A stretch of DNA of 64,000 nt from Methylobrevis albus (lineage in GTDB: Bacteria; Pseudomonadota; Alphaproteobacteria; Rhizobiales; Pleomorphomonadaceae), in NCBI RefSeq assembly GCF_015904235.1, contig NZ_JADZLT010000050.1:186001-250000 (forward strand), read 5' to 3'. Made by a program: the position numbers and the translations under genes. Position 1 is the first letter of the stretch; each line of letters opens with the position of its first letter. Positions 1-7,518 of this stretch are shown here, piece after piece. The notes beneath the pieces were generated by a model. The model had not been told where the DNA came from. It saw only the letters and a list, made by a program, of their open reading frames with translations, and did no database searches.

Positions 1-1
1 G

Positions 2-157
2 ACGATCATGATCGGCCGCACGCTGTGGACCGAGTTCTTCAACAACCGCGACTGGCCGCTCTCCTCGGCGGTGGCCGTGGTGCTGCTCCTGATCCTCGTG
101 GTGCCGATCGTGCTGTTCCAGAACCAGAGCGCCAGGGCAACGGAGAAGGGCCGATGA
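2..157 (+). CDS. potH: Spermidine/putrescine ABC transporter permease PotH, C-terminal fragment
   Basis: Only the last 51 codons are present; the gene begins before the window. The frame shows a soluble stretch with FFNNRDWP, then one hydrophobic helix rich in V and L, then a short charged tail. FNNRDWP before the last helix is characteristic of PotH, one of the two inner-membrane permeases of the PotFGHI putrescine importer. Its TGA overlaps the ATG of the next permease (ATGA, 154-157), the normal translational coupling of potH-potI. The assignment rests on the tail motif plus the neighbour, so it is good but not complete. Confidence 0.8.
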   Translation, partial: TIMIGRTLWTEFFNNRDWPLSSAVAVVLLLILVVPIVLFQNQSARATEKGR

Positions 158-975
158 ACAAGAACCTCAGCTGGTTCAACGTGACGTCGCTGACGCTCGG
201 CTTCGCGTTCCTCTACCTGCCGATCCTGCTGCTGGTCGTCTACTCGTTCAACGAGTCGCGGCTGGTGACGGTATGGGGCGGCTTCTCGACCCGGTGGTAC
301 GTCGAGATGTGGAACAACCAGGGCCTGATGGACGCCGCCTGGGTGACCATCCGCGTCGCGCTGCTCTCGGCGACGGTCGCGACCGTCCTCGGCACGCTCG
401 GCGCGATCGCCCTCGTCCGCTTCACCCGCTTTCCCGGGCGGACGCTGTTCTCCGGCATGATCTACGCCCCGCTGGTGATGCCCGACGTCATCACCGGCCT
501 GTCGCTGTTGCTGCTGTTCGTGGCAATGGGGCTCGCCCGCGGCTTCTGGACGGTGATCATCGCGCATGTGACCTTCGCCATGTGCTACGTCGCCGTCGTG
601 GTGCAGTCGCGCCTCGTCACCTTCGACCAATCGATGGAAGAGGCGGCGCAGGACCTCGGCTGCCCGCCGGTGAAGACCTTCTTCCAGATCACCCTGCCGC
701 TGATCCTGCCCGGCGTCATCGCCGGCTGGATGCTCGCCTTCACGCTGTCGCTCGACGACCTCGTGATCGCGAGCTTCGCGAGCGGCCCCGGCGCCACCAC
801 GCTGCCGATGAAGATCTACAGCCAGGTGCGGCTCGGCGTGACGCCCGAGATCAACGCCGTCTGCACCATCCTGATCGGCATCGTCACCATCGGCGTCATC
901 ATCGCCTCGATCGCGTCGAAGCGGTCGGAGGTCGAACGGCAGCGCGCCGAGCGGCTGGCGGCGGCGACGCCGTAG
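154..975 (+). CDS. potI: Spermidine/putrescine ABC transporter permease PotI
   Basis: 273-residue inner-membrane permease of a polyamine ABC importer. It has an N-terminal helix (about residues 12-32, FLYLPILLLVVYSFN), about six helices in all, and the EAA coupling loop at about residues 162-185 (EEAAQDLGCPP), which contacts the ATPase. The LSLDDLVIASF stretch after the EAA loop is typical of PotI/PotC. The start at 154 is chosen over in-frame upstream codons because it has GGAG at 142-145 and overlaps the potH stop. The matching PotF and PotG are not in the window, presumably upstream. Length matches the family (about 270-280). Confidence 0.92.
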   Translation: MNKNLSWFNVTSLTLGFAFLYLPILLLVVYSFNESRLVTVWGGFSTRWYVEMWNNQGLMDAAWVTIRVALLSATVATVLGTLGAIALVRFTRFPGRTLFSGMIYAPLVMPDVITGLSLLLLFVAMGLARGFWTVIIAHVTFAMCYVAVVVQSRLVTFDQSMEEAAQDLGCPPVKTFFQITLPLILPGVIAGWMLAFTLSLDDLVIASFASGPGATTLPMKIYSQVRLGVTPEINAVCTILIGIVTIGVIIASIASKRSEVERQRAERLAAATP

Positions 976-990
976 GGGGAGTGGGTCTAA

Positions 991-1128
991 TTCCCTTCTC
1001 CCCCTGTGGGAGAAGGTGGCCGAAGGCCGGATGAGGGGTGCAGCCTCTCGTCGGGCTCGGAATTGGCGGTGGGGCCCATACCCCTCATCCGCCCTTCGGG
1101 CACCTTCTCCCACAAGGGGAGAAGGGAA
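991..1128. repeat. REP-like inverted repeat pair, family A
   Basis: Two roughly 48-bp arms, 991-1039 and 1081-1128, are near-perfect reverse complements of each other, separated by about 40 bp. Each arm itself contains a small hairpin (GGCCGAAGGCC or GCCCTTCGGGC core next to CTTCTCCC/GGGAGAAG). The same family recurs at 40031-40189. It fills the gap between potI and the DUF6460 gene. Paired elements like this resemble REP/BIME-type intergenic repeats; the transcript could also fold as a long terminator-like structure. Confidence 0.85.
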
Positions 1129-1154
1129 TGGTCCGATGGGTCAGGGGAATGGTT

Positions 1155-1397
1155 TCACGCCCGCGGCGGGCGGACCAGCAGGGCGAGGGCCCACATCGGC
1201 ACGATCACCAGCGCGCCCAGCGCCATGTTCGGCAGAGCCCAGTCGACGGCCCGGCTCGCCATCGCCGCGACCTCGTCCGGCGTCATGCCGACCTTGGCGG
1301 CGATCCGCTCCACCGAGATGCCGGCGAAGGACAGCCCTGCCCCGGTGGCGAGCGAGGCGGCGCCGAGCTTCAGGAGCGTGAGCGGGAGGCGATACAT
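1155..1397 (-). CDS. DUF6460-like small membrane protein
   Basis: 80-residue protein starting MYRLPLTLLKLG, with two hydrophobic segments (about residues 8-25 and 55-75) flanking a polar part (VERIAAKVGMTPDEVAAM). This layout matches the DUF6460 family of alphaproteobacteria, whose function is unknown. A longer frame extends upstream, but the extra 45 residues are arginine-rich and overlap the divergent promoter space, so the ATG at 1397 is preferred. It is transcribed divergently from trkH. Probably an inner-membrane protein; no catalytic motif is visible. Confidence 0.7.
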   Translation of the reverse strand: MYRLPLTLLKLGAASLATGAGLSFAGISVERIAAKVGMTPDEVAAMASRAVDWALPNMALGALVIVPMWALALLVRPPRA

Positions 1398-1608
1398 GGG
1401 TCGTCGATTCCGGCCGTCAGCCGCCGCGATGACGGCGGCGGGCTCGTATGACCAGTCAACGCGCCGCATGGTGAACATCGCGTAAACGCGGCGAAACGCC
1501 CGCGCCTTGCGGCCATCGCCGAGGCCTGACATTGCACTGCGATTGCCCTATGAACACGGGGAGCATGACGGGCCCGCGGGCTCGCCGCCAGCGTGGGAAA
1601 GGCCCTCC

Positions 1609-3057
1609 GTGATCGACTTCCGGCCCGTCTTCTTCATCGTCGGCGTGCTCTCCTCGACCTTCGGTCCGCTGCTGCTGATCTGCGCGCTCGTCGACCTCGG
1701 CGCCGGTCATCGCGACTGGCAGACCTTCGTCATGGTGGCGATGCTGGTGATGGGCTTCGGCAGCCTGCTCGCCACCGCGAACTGGGGCGCGCCGCTGAAG
1801 CTGTCGCTGCGCCAGGGCTTCATGCTGACCGTCATCAGCTGGGTCGTGCTGAGCCTGATCGGCGCGCTGCCGCTCTACTTCTCCGAATACGACATCTCGT
1901 TCACCGACGCGGTGTTCGAGGCGGTGTCGGGCGTCACGACGACCGGCTCGACGGTGCTGACCGGCCTCGACGACATGGCGCCGGGGCTGCTGCTCTGGCG
2001 CGCGACGCTGAACTGGGTCGGCGGGCTCGGCGTGATCGCGATGGGCATCGTGCTGCTGCCGTTCCTGCGCATTTCCGGCATGCAGCTGTTCAAGATGGAA
2101 AGCTCGGACGTCGGCAACAAGGCGACGGCGCGGGTCGTTGTCATGGTGCGCCAGATCGCCCTGCTCTACATCGGCTGCACCGCGGTCTCGATCATGCTGC
2201 TGACCATGGGCGGGGTCAGTTTCCTCGACGCCGTCTGCCACAGCTTCGCGGCGATCGCGACGGGGGGCCTCTCGACCCACGACGCCTCGATCGGCTGGTT
2301 CGACAGCCGCTATGTCGAGGGCGTGCTGATGGTCGGCATGCTGGTCGGCAGCCTGACGTTTCCGCTGATGATCCAGGCCTTCCACGGCCGGCCGCAGCTG
2401 TTGTTCGACGATCCGCAGGTGAAGTTCTACCTGAAGCTGATCGTCGTCGTCGTCTTCATCATTTCCGCCTGGCGCGTCATCGCCACCGAGGCCGGACTGG
2501 TGGACATCGTCTGGGGCACCAGCTTCAACGTGATCTCGATCATCTCGACGACGGGGTTCGCCAGCGAGAACTACCTCGCCTGGGGGCATTTTCCCGAGGC
2601 GATGTTCTTGATGATCACCCTGGTCGGCGGCTGCACCGGCTCGACCTCGGGCGGCATCAAGGCGTTCCGCATCTACATGCTCCTGAAGGTGATGCAGAAC
2701 CAGCTGCTGACCCGGCTGCAGCCGCACCGCGTCCTGCTCGTCACCTATGGCGAGCGCACCATCGACGACGACGTGCTGCGCTCGATCGGCGCTTTCGTCT
2801 GGATGACGCTGATGGTGATCGTGCTGTTCACCCCGGTGATCTCGGCGACCGGAGTCGATTTCGTCACCGCGCTGTCGAGCGTGATGCAGGCGATCGCCAA
2901 CGTCGGTCCCGGCATCGGCGCGCAGATCGGCCCCGCCGGCAACTACGCCGGGCTTTCCGACGTCGCCAAATGGGTGCTGGCGTTCCTGATGCTGCTCGGG
3001 CGTCTCGAGATCGTCGTCGTGCTCGTCGTGCTGACGCCGGCCTACTGGAGCCGGTGA
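1609..3057 (+). CDS. trkH: TrkH family potassium uptake protein
   Basis: 482-residue K+ channel-like subunit of the Trk system in the inner membrane. It contains four selectivity-filter-like loops: GVTTTGSTVL (about residues 111-120), AIATGGLST, ISTTGFAS and ANVGPGIG, each following a P-loop helix, as in TrkH/KtrB. The GTG at 1609 is chosen because VIDFRPVFF fits the normal family N-terminus and a GGAAAGG ribosome site precedes it; the upstream in-frame region is proline/arginine-rich. TrkA, the NAD-gating partner, is not in the window. The gene ends only 7 bp from the convergent fbpB stop, so the two transcripts must meet there. Confidence 0.92.
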   Translation: MIDFRPVFFIVGVLSSTFGPLLLICALVDLGAGHRDWQTFVMVAMLVMGFGSLLATANWGAPLKLSLRQGFMLTVISWVVLSLIGALPLYFSEYDISFTDAVFEAVSGVTTTGSTVLTGLDDMAPGLLLWRATLNWVGGLGVIAMGIVLLPFLRISGMQLFKMESSDVGNKATARVVVMVRQIALLYIGCTAVSIMLLTMGGVSFLDAVCHSFAAIATGGLSTHDASIGWFDSRYVEGVLMVGMLVGSLTFPLMIQAFHGRPQLLFDDPQVKFYLKLIVVVVFIISAWRVIATEAGLVDIVWGTSFNVISIISTTGFASENYLAWGHFPEAMFLMITLVGGCTGSTSGGIKAFRIYMLLKVMQNQLLTRLQPHRVLLVTYGERTIDDDVLRSIGAFVWMTLMVIVLFTPVISATGVDFVTALSSVMQAIANVGPGIGAQIGPAGNYAGLSDVAKWVLAFLMLLGRLEIVVVLVVLTPAYWSR

Positions 3058-3064
3058 CCGGCCG

Positions 3065-4798
3065 TCAGCTCGAGACGGCCGAGGGGCTGCGCGCGGAGCC
3101 GCCCGACGGCGCCTCGCGAAAACTGGTGCCGGCGAGCAGGGCGATCGGGACGAGGCCGACGAGCACGATCATCAGCGCCGCCACGGCGCCGTCCTCATAG
3201 GTGCCGCGCGCCGCCTCGGCATAGACGTGGGTCGCCAGCGTCTCGAAGTTGAACGGGCGCAGCAGCAGCGCGATCGGCAGCTCCTTCATGCAGTCGACGA
3301 AGACGAGCAGCGCCGCGGCGGTGATCGCCGGGCGCAGCATCGGCGCGTGGATGCGGCCGACGAGGCGGGCGTGGCCGGCGCCGAGGCTTTTCGCCGCCAT
3401 GTCGAGGCTCGGACTGATCTTGGTGAGCCCGGCCTCGATGCCGCCGGACGAGATCGCGAGGAAGCGGATGACGTAGGCAATCACCAGCGCCGCGCCCGAG
3501 CCCGACAGCAGCAGGCCGGTGGAGATGCCGAGCGTCGCCCGCGCCCAGCCGTCGACCAGATTGTCGAAGCTCGCGAGCGGCACCAGCATGCCGACGGCGA
3601 GCACCGTGCCCGGGATGGTGTAGCCGATGCCGGCGAGGCGGACGATCAGGTGAGCGCCACGGCGCGGCGAGAAACGCGCGACATAGGCGAGGAACAGCCC
3701 GGTCAGCACGGTGAGCGCGGTGGCGACCAGCGCCAGCAGCAGGCTGTTGCCGATCCAGCTCGCGAGATCGGGCGGCAGGCCGAAGGCGCGCACCCGCTTG
3801 CCAGCCTCGGCGACGAGATAGCTCGCGGGGACGACGAAGCCGATGACCACCGGAAGCGCGCAGGCGAGCGTCGCGGCGACCGCCTTCAGTCCGCCGAGTG
3901 GCAGGGGCGCGGCCGGGTGGGTGCGGCCGGCGCGGCCGACGTAGCGCTGGTGGTGACGGCCGGCGCGCTCAACGAGCAGCAGCGCAAACACCACGACCAG
4001 CATCATCAGCGCGATCTGCGCCGCGCCCTCGATGCTCGAGCGCGTCACCCAGGTGGTGTAGATCGCGACGGTCAGCGTGCGCACGCCGAGGAATTCCGAG
4101 GCGCCGATGTCGTTCAGCGCCTCCATCAGCGCCAGCGAGGTGCCGACGGCGACCGCCGGCCGGGCGAGCGGCAGGGCGACCGTGAAGAAGGTGCGGGCCG
4201 GGCCGCTGCCGAGGGTGCGCGCCACCTCCACCGCCGCCTTTGACTGCATCATGAACAGCGCGCGCGCCGGCAGGTAGACGTAGGGGTAGAGCACGAAGCC
4301 GAGCAGGGTGATGGCGCCGCCGAGCGAGCGGATCTCCGGAAACCAGAGGTCGCGCGGGCTGGTGATGCCGAGGAGATCGCGCAGCGTGCTCTGCACAGGG
4401 CCGATCGGGTGCAGCACGTCGAGATAGGCGTAGGCGAGGATGTAGGTCGGCACGCTGAGCGGCAGCAGCAGCGCCCATTCGAACAGGCGCCGGCCGGGAA
4501 AGCGGAAGGTCGCGACCAGCCAGGCCGTGCCGACGCCGACCACGGCGACGACGATGCCGACGCCGACGAGCAGCAGGAACGTCGTCTGCAGCGCGACGGG
4601 AAGCACGGTGCGCACGAGGTGCGGCCAGAGATCGCCCGAGCCCTGCACGGCGAACCAGACGAGCCCGGCGATCGGCGCAAAGACGACGGCGACGATGGCG
4701 AGTGCCGCCAGCGTCAAGGGCGACCAGCCGCCGCGGCGGCGGCGAACCGCCACCGCCGTGCCCCGCGTCGCCGCGATTCCGGCCAACCTGTCGACCAT
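3065..4798 (-). CDS. fbpB: Ferric iron ABC transporter permease FbpB
   Basis: 577-residue permease made of two fused homologous halves, each with about six membrane helices. The halves carry two EAA-type loops: VARTLGSGPARTFFTVALPLARPA (about residues 192-215) and AAKSLGAGHARLVGRIHAPMLRPA near residue 485. Double-length permeases of this kind serve Fe3+ importers (FbpB/SfuB/AfuB). It lies 126 bp downstream of the binding-protein gene fbpA on the same strand, so they are likely co-transcribed. No FbpC ATPase gene follows: the next gene is the convergent trkH. The ATPase must be supplied from elsewhere. Confidence 0.9.
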   Translation of the reverse strand: MVDRLAGIAATRGTAVAVRRRRGGWSPLTLAALAIVAVVFAPIAGLVWFAVQGSGDLWPHLVRTVLPVALQTTFLLLVGVGIVVAVVGVGTAWLVATFRFPGRRLFEWALLLPLSVPTYILAYAYLDVLHPIGPVQSTLRDLLGITSPRDLWFPEIRSLGGAITLLGFVLYPYVYLPARALFMMQSKAAVEVARTLGSGPARTFFTVALPLARPAVAVGTSLALMEALNDIGASEFLGVRTLTVAIYTTWVTRSSIEGAAQIALMMLVVVFALLLVERAGRHHQRYVGRAGRTHPAAPLPLGGLKAVAATLACALPVVIGFVVPASYLVAEAGKRVRAFGLPPDLASWIGNSLLLALVATALTVLTGLFLAYVARFSPRRGAHLIVRLAGIGYTIPGTVLAVGMLVPLASFDNLVDGWARATLGISTGLLLSGSGAALVIAYVIRFLAISSGGIEAGLTKISPSLDMAAKSLGAGHARLVGRIHAPMLRPAITAAALLVFVDCMKELPIALLLRPFNFETLATHVYAEAARGTYEDGAVAALMIVLVGLVPIALLAGTSFREAPSGGSARSPSAVSS

Positions 4799-4924
4799 CG
4801 CACCTCGCTCACCAGCCGACGCGGCCGACCCGCGCGAACGGCAAATGCCGGCCAGCGCTCGCGCGCCGGCCGGCGAATGTCAGCGACCGACGACCGGACC
4901 CAGTCGGGATCCGGCGCTCATCGG

Positions 4925-5953
4925 TCAGTTGTCGAAGCCGACCTCGTCGACGAGCAGGCTGGCGTCCTTGCGGTGCGCGGCCACCTCGGTCAGCGGCAGC
5001 GGATCGATCTTCAGGTCGCCGAACGAGGCGACGATCGGGTCGAGCGGGGCGCCGGCCTTGACCGGGTACTCGTAGTTCGCCTCGGCATAGAGCTTCTGCG
5101 CCTCGTCGGAAACGAGGAATTCGAGCAGCTTGACGGCGTTGTCGCGGTTCGGCGCATGCTTGGCGAGCGCGGCGCCCGAGACGTTGACGTGGGTGCCGGC
5201 GCCGTCCTTGAAGGTCGGCAGGATCACGTTGATCGCGTCGCCCCAGGCGACCTGCTCCTCACCGCCCTTGCCCGAGCGCATCAGGCCGACATAGTAGGAA
5301 TTGGCGACGCCGACGTCGCAGAGGCCGGCGAGGATGTCGCGGGCGACGTCGCGGTCACCACCGCCGGCCTTGCGGGCGAGGTTGGCCTTGACGCCCTCGA
5401 GCCAGCCTTCGGCGACTTCCGCGCCGTCCTTGGCGATCAGCGCCGCAATCAGCGACGTGTTGTAAGGGTGCTGGCCCGAGCGGATGCAGACCTTGCCCTG
5501 CCACTTTGGGTCGGCGAGGTCCTCGTAGGTCATCGCGGTCTCGGTGACGCGCTCCTTCGAGGTGTAGATGACGCGGGCGCGCATCGAGAGCGCGAACCAC
5601 TGGCCGTCCGCGCCGCGCAGGCTGGCCGGGATCGCCGCCTCGAGGACGTCGGACTGCACCGGCTGGGTCAGGCCGCGATCGACGAGGTCGATCAGGTTGC
5701 CGTAGTCGACCACCGAGAACAGGTCCGCCGGCGAGTTCTCGCCTTCGGTGGCGACGCGCTCGCCGAGGCCTTCCTTGACGAAGATCGTGTTGACCGTAAT
5801 GCCGGATTCGGCGGTGAAGCGCTCGAACAGCGGCTGGATCAGGCCGGGCTCACGCGTCGTGTAGACGTTGACCTCGTCGGCCGACGCCGCGGCGGCACCG
5901 ATCACGACGGCGGAGGCGGCGAGCGCGGCGCGCAGAAGATGATTTCTGATCAT
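4925..5953 (-). CDS. fbpA: Fe(3+) ABC transporter periplasmic binding protein FbpA
   Basis: 342 residues with a Sec signal peptide (MIRNHLLRAA..., cleavage near residue 25, ASADEV). The mature part begins with the family pattern VNVYTTREP and contains the tandem tyrosines YY at residues 220-221 in VANSYYVGLM, the phenolate ligands of Fe3+ in FbpA/FutA-type proteins. RSGQHPYN at about 158-165 is another family signature. The ATG at 5953 is preferred to the longer frame because the signal peptide starts there. The gene is first in a two-gene iron operon with fbpB. An Irr-box-like palindrome lies about 150 bp upstream (6099-6115), suggesting iron control. Confidence 0.92.
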   Translation of the reverse strand: MIRNHLLRAALAASAVVIGAAAASADEVNVYTTREPGLIQPLFERFTAESGITVNTIFVKEGLGERVATEGENSPADLFSVVDYGNLIDLVDRGLTQPVQSDVLEAAIPASLRGADGQWFALSMRARVIYTSKERVTETAMTYEDLADPKWQGKVCIRSGQHPYNTSLIAALIAKDGAEVAEGWLEGVKANLARKAGGGDRDVARDILAGLCDVGVANSYYVGLMRSGKGGEEQVAWGDAINVILPTFKDGAGTHVNVSGAALAKHAPNRDNAVKLLEFLVSDEAQKLYAEANYEYPVKAGAPLDPIVASFGDLKIDPLPLTEVAAHRKDASLLVDEVGFDN

Positions 5954-6098
5954 GATGTGTCGACTCCAATCGGCAGGGTCCAAGGCCCTGTCACCGGACT
6001 TCTTCGGGGAGCAAAACTTGAGCCCCCGGCTCTAGAAACCGAGCGGACTATAGGTTCCCGAGAAGGTGAGTCAACGAGAAACAATGCATAAACAATAA

Positions 6099-6115
6099 CT
6101 TGGAACAATTCTAAA
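6099..6115. promoter_or_regulatory. Iron control element (Irr box) upstream of fbpA
   Basis: On the minus strand the site reads TTTAGAA-TTG-TTCCAAG, matching 12 of 14 specified bases of the rhizobial ICE consensus TTTAGAA-N3-TTCTAAA. It sits in an AT-rich island (about 6070-6120) in the 354-bp region between the fbpA start and the gene ending at 6308. Irr is the haem-responsive iron regulator of Hyphomicrobiales that binds ICE motifs. The rest of this gap holds only the terminator at 6195-6221 and no gene I can support. Confidence 0.65.
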
Positions 6116-6194
6116 AAGCTGGCGTGCAACACTCATGTTTTGCTTCATGCATGGCTCGCATACCTCGCAGTATTGCGGGTCGACAGCGCACAAG

Positions 6195-6221
6195 AAAAAA
6201 GGCCCGGGCGAACCCGGGCCT
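6195..6221 (-). terminator. Rho-independent terminator of the 6308-9920 minus-strand operon
   Basis: Perfect 8-bp GC stem (6201-6208 with 6213-6220), tetraloop CGAA on the plus strand, followed on the minus strand by six T residues (6195-6200). It lies about 90 bp past the stop codon at 6308 and reads in the right direction for the exported-protein genes upstream. Confidence 0.85.
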
Positions 6222-6307
6222 CAAGTTGGTGCCAAAGGGCGTTGCCGCCCCTCCTACCCCGGAGGCACGATCCGTGGACGCGCGGCGGCCGACAAGCCGC
6301 CGCGGCA

Positions 6308-6931
6308 TCACATCTTTTCGGCGATGATGTTGCCGAGGCGGAACAGCCTCTGCTCGATGATCACCGGAACTTCGCAGACGAAGCTGAGCGACTTCTGCCG
6401 GTCGCCGAAGACACGGGTCTCCCAGTTCAGCTCGTCGTAACGCTGGTTGACCTGCATCTGGTCGACGTTCGGGTCGTCGCGCATCTTGTCGATCGACGCG
6501 GTACGACCGCGCAGGTCGTCCGCCATCGCGCGCTGCTTGCGGGCAAAGCGGCCGATGCCGAGGATGACGTCACCGCGCTCGGCATTGAGCTTGGTGAACA
6601 CGCCGGCAAACAGCGACGTCAGGCGCGCCGCACGGGCGTCGCCAGACTCTTCGGCGAACGCGTCGATCGCGGCCCGCGCCTCGTCCATCGTGGTGCGCCG
6701 CGCCGCGAGCGTATCGACCAGCCTCACCACGGCCGGGTCGTCGCGCCAGGTAGAGACCGCGTCGCCGAGGTCCGGACCGGTCCAGACCGTCGCCAGCGTA
6801 ATCTCCGGGACCTTGCGCTGCACGCAGGGCCAGTTCGGATCGTTCGGATCGCCGACGGCCGCCGCCGGGGCAGATGCCCCGACGACTGCCAGCGCGACCA
6901 CGGCTGCCGCCACCGTGTTGAACCGCCTCAT
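6308..6931 (-). CDS. Conserved exported protein of the PQQ-associated / lut-like ABC cluster
   Basis: 207 residues with a clear Sec signal peptide (MRRFNTVAAAVVALAVVG..., APAAAVG). The mature protein begins GDPNDPNWPCVQRKVPEI, with one Cys there and a second in the C-terminal third (FVCEVP); these could form a disulphide. The middle is mostly helical and charged with no transmembrane segment, so a periplasmic helical protein is likely. I do not recognise a named domain. It is last of four exported-protein genes on this strand (binding protein, propeller, cupredoxin-like, this one) and is followed by a terminator. By position it may correspond to one of the small exported Lut proteins of methylotrophs; this is inference from synteny. 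The long frame upstream of 6931 is out of register with any signal peptide and was trimmed. Confidence 0.75.
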   Translation of the reverse strand: MRRFNTVAAAVVALAVVGASAPAAAVGDPNDPNWPCVQRKVPEITLATVWTGPDLGDAVSTWRDDPAVVRLVDTLAARRTTMDEARAAIDAFAEESGDARAARLTSLFAGVFTKLNAERGDVILGIGRFARKQRAMADDLRGRTASIDKMRDDPNVDQMQVNQRYDELNWETRVFGDRQKSLSFVCEVPVIIEQRLFRLGNIIAEKM

Positions 6932-6975
6932 CACAACTCCGCTCCCCGAGGACCCGGCCTCTGTGGGCCGGCACC

Positions 6976-7395
6976 TCACTTTACAATGAACTTGCCCTGG
7001 ACGCCGCGCGGCTCGAGGCCCCGGCAGGACCACGGAAACTCGCCCGTCCGCACCGGCACGAAGAAGAGTTCCGCCTCGCCTTCGTCGAATTCGAGCTCGA
7101 CGAAATACGGCGCCTTGATCTCCAGACCGCCGGCCTCGACCTTGCGGAAGAAGGAGTTGCCGAACAGGCCCGGCGAAATGAAGGCGCATTCCTGCAGGCC
7201 GGTCGAGGTGATCTTCAGCTGGTAGAGCTTGCCGGTCTCCAGTTCGTAGTCGTTCTGCGACACGCCGAAGCCGAATTCGCCGAGGCCGAGTTCCAGCGGC
7301 GGAAGATCAGTTCCGCGGATCGCCAGATCGCCGGCGGCAAACGCCGGGGCAGCGGACAGCAGCACGGCCGCTGCGGCGACGATAGCATTCTTCAT
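6976..7395 (-). CDS. Cupredoxin-fold-like periplasmic protein lacking copper ligands
   Basis: 139 residues with a signal peptide ending AFAAGD. The C-terminal pattern GEFPWSCRGLEPRGVQGKFIVK has the spacing of a type-1 copper domain (Cys, then normally His and Met, then G-x-I-V). Here His and Met are replaced, and the mature protein contains no histidine or methionine at all, so a classical blue-copper site is impossible. It has two Cys (LQECAF, WSC) and many acidic residues (EFDEGEAE) that could bind a hard metal. A GGGAG ribosome site precedes the ATG at 7395. It lies within the lut-like cluster between the propeller and the 207-residue exported protein. The fold assignment is by pattern only. 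Confidence 0.7.
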   Translation of the reverse strand: MKNAIVAAAAVLLSAAPAFAAGDLAIRGTDLPPLELGLGEFGFGVSQNDYELETGKLYQLKITSTGLQECAFISPGLFGNSFFRKVEAGGLEIKAPYFVELEFDEGEAELFFVPVRTGEFPWSCRGLEPRGVQGKFIVK

Positions 7396-7487
7396 GATCG
7401 TTTTCTCCCTCACGATTTTTTTCCGGAGCCGCTGCGACAACGACTCCGCCGGTTCAGTCGGATGGCCTCGAATGCCGAAAAGGCAGC

Positions 7488-7510
7488 GGCGCCCGGCGCG
7501 GCCGGGCGCC
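7488..7510 (-). terminator. Intercistronic hairpin between propeller and cupredoxin-like genes
   Basis: Perfect 10-bp GC inverted repeat with a 3-base loop (7488-7497 / 7501-7510). On the minus strand it is followed by GCTGCCTTTTC, so only a delayed T run. It lies just past the propeller stop at 7519. It may be a partial terminator or an mRNA-stabilising hairpin that adjusts expression of the two downstream genes. Confidence 0.5.
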
Positions 7511-7518
7511 GGATTGCG

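Noticed and set aside
1456-2727. 423-residue minus-strand frame opposite trkH
   Set aside because: Low-complexity Gln/His/Arg/Asp sequence; the plus strand has clear TrkH selectivity loops.
4409-6091. 560-residue plus-strand frame opposite fbpB and fbpA
   Set aside because: It spans two well-supported genes and their spacer and has shadow-like composition with no motif.
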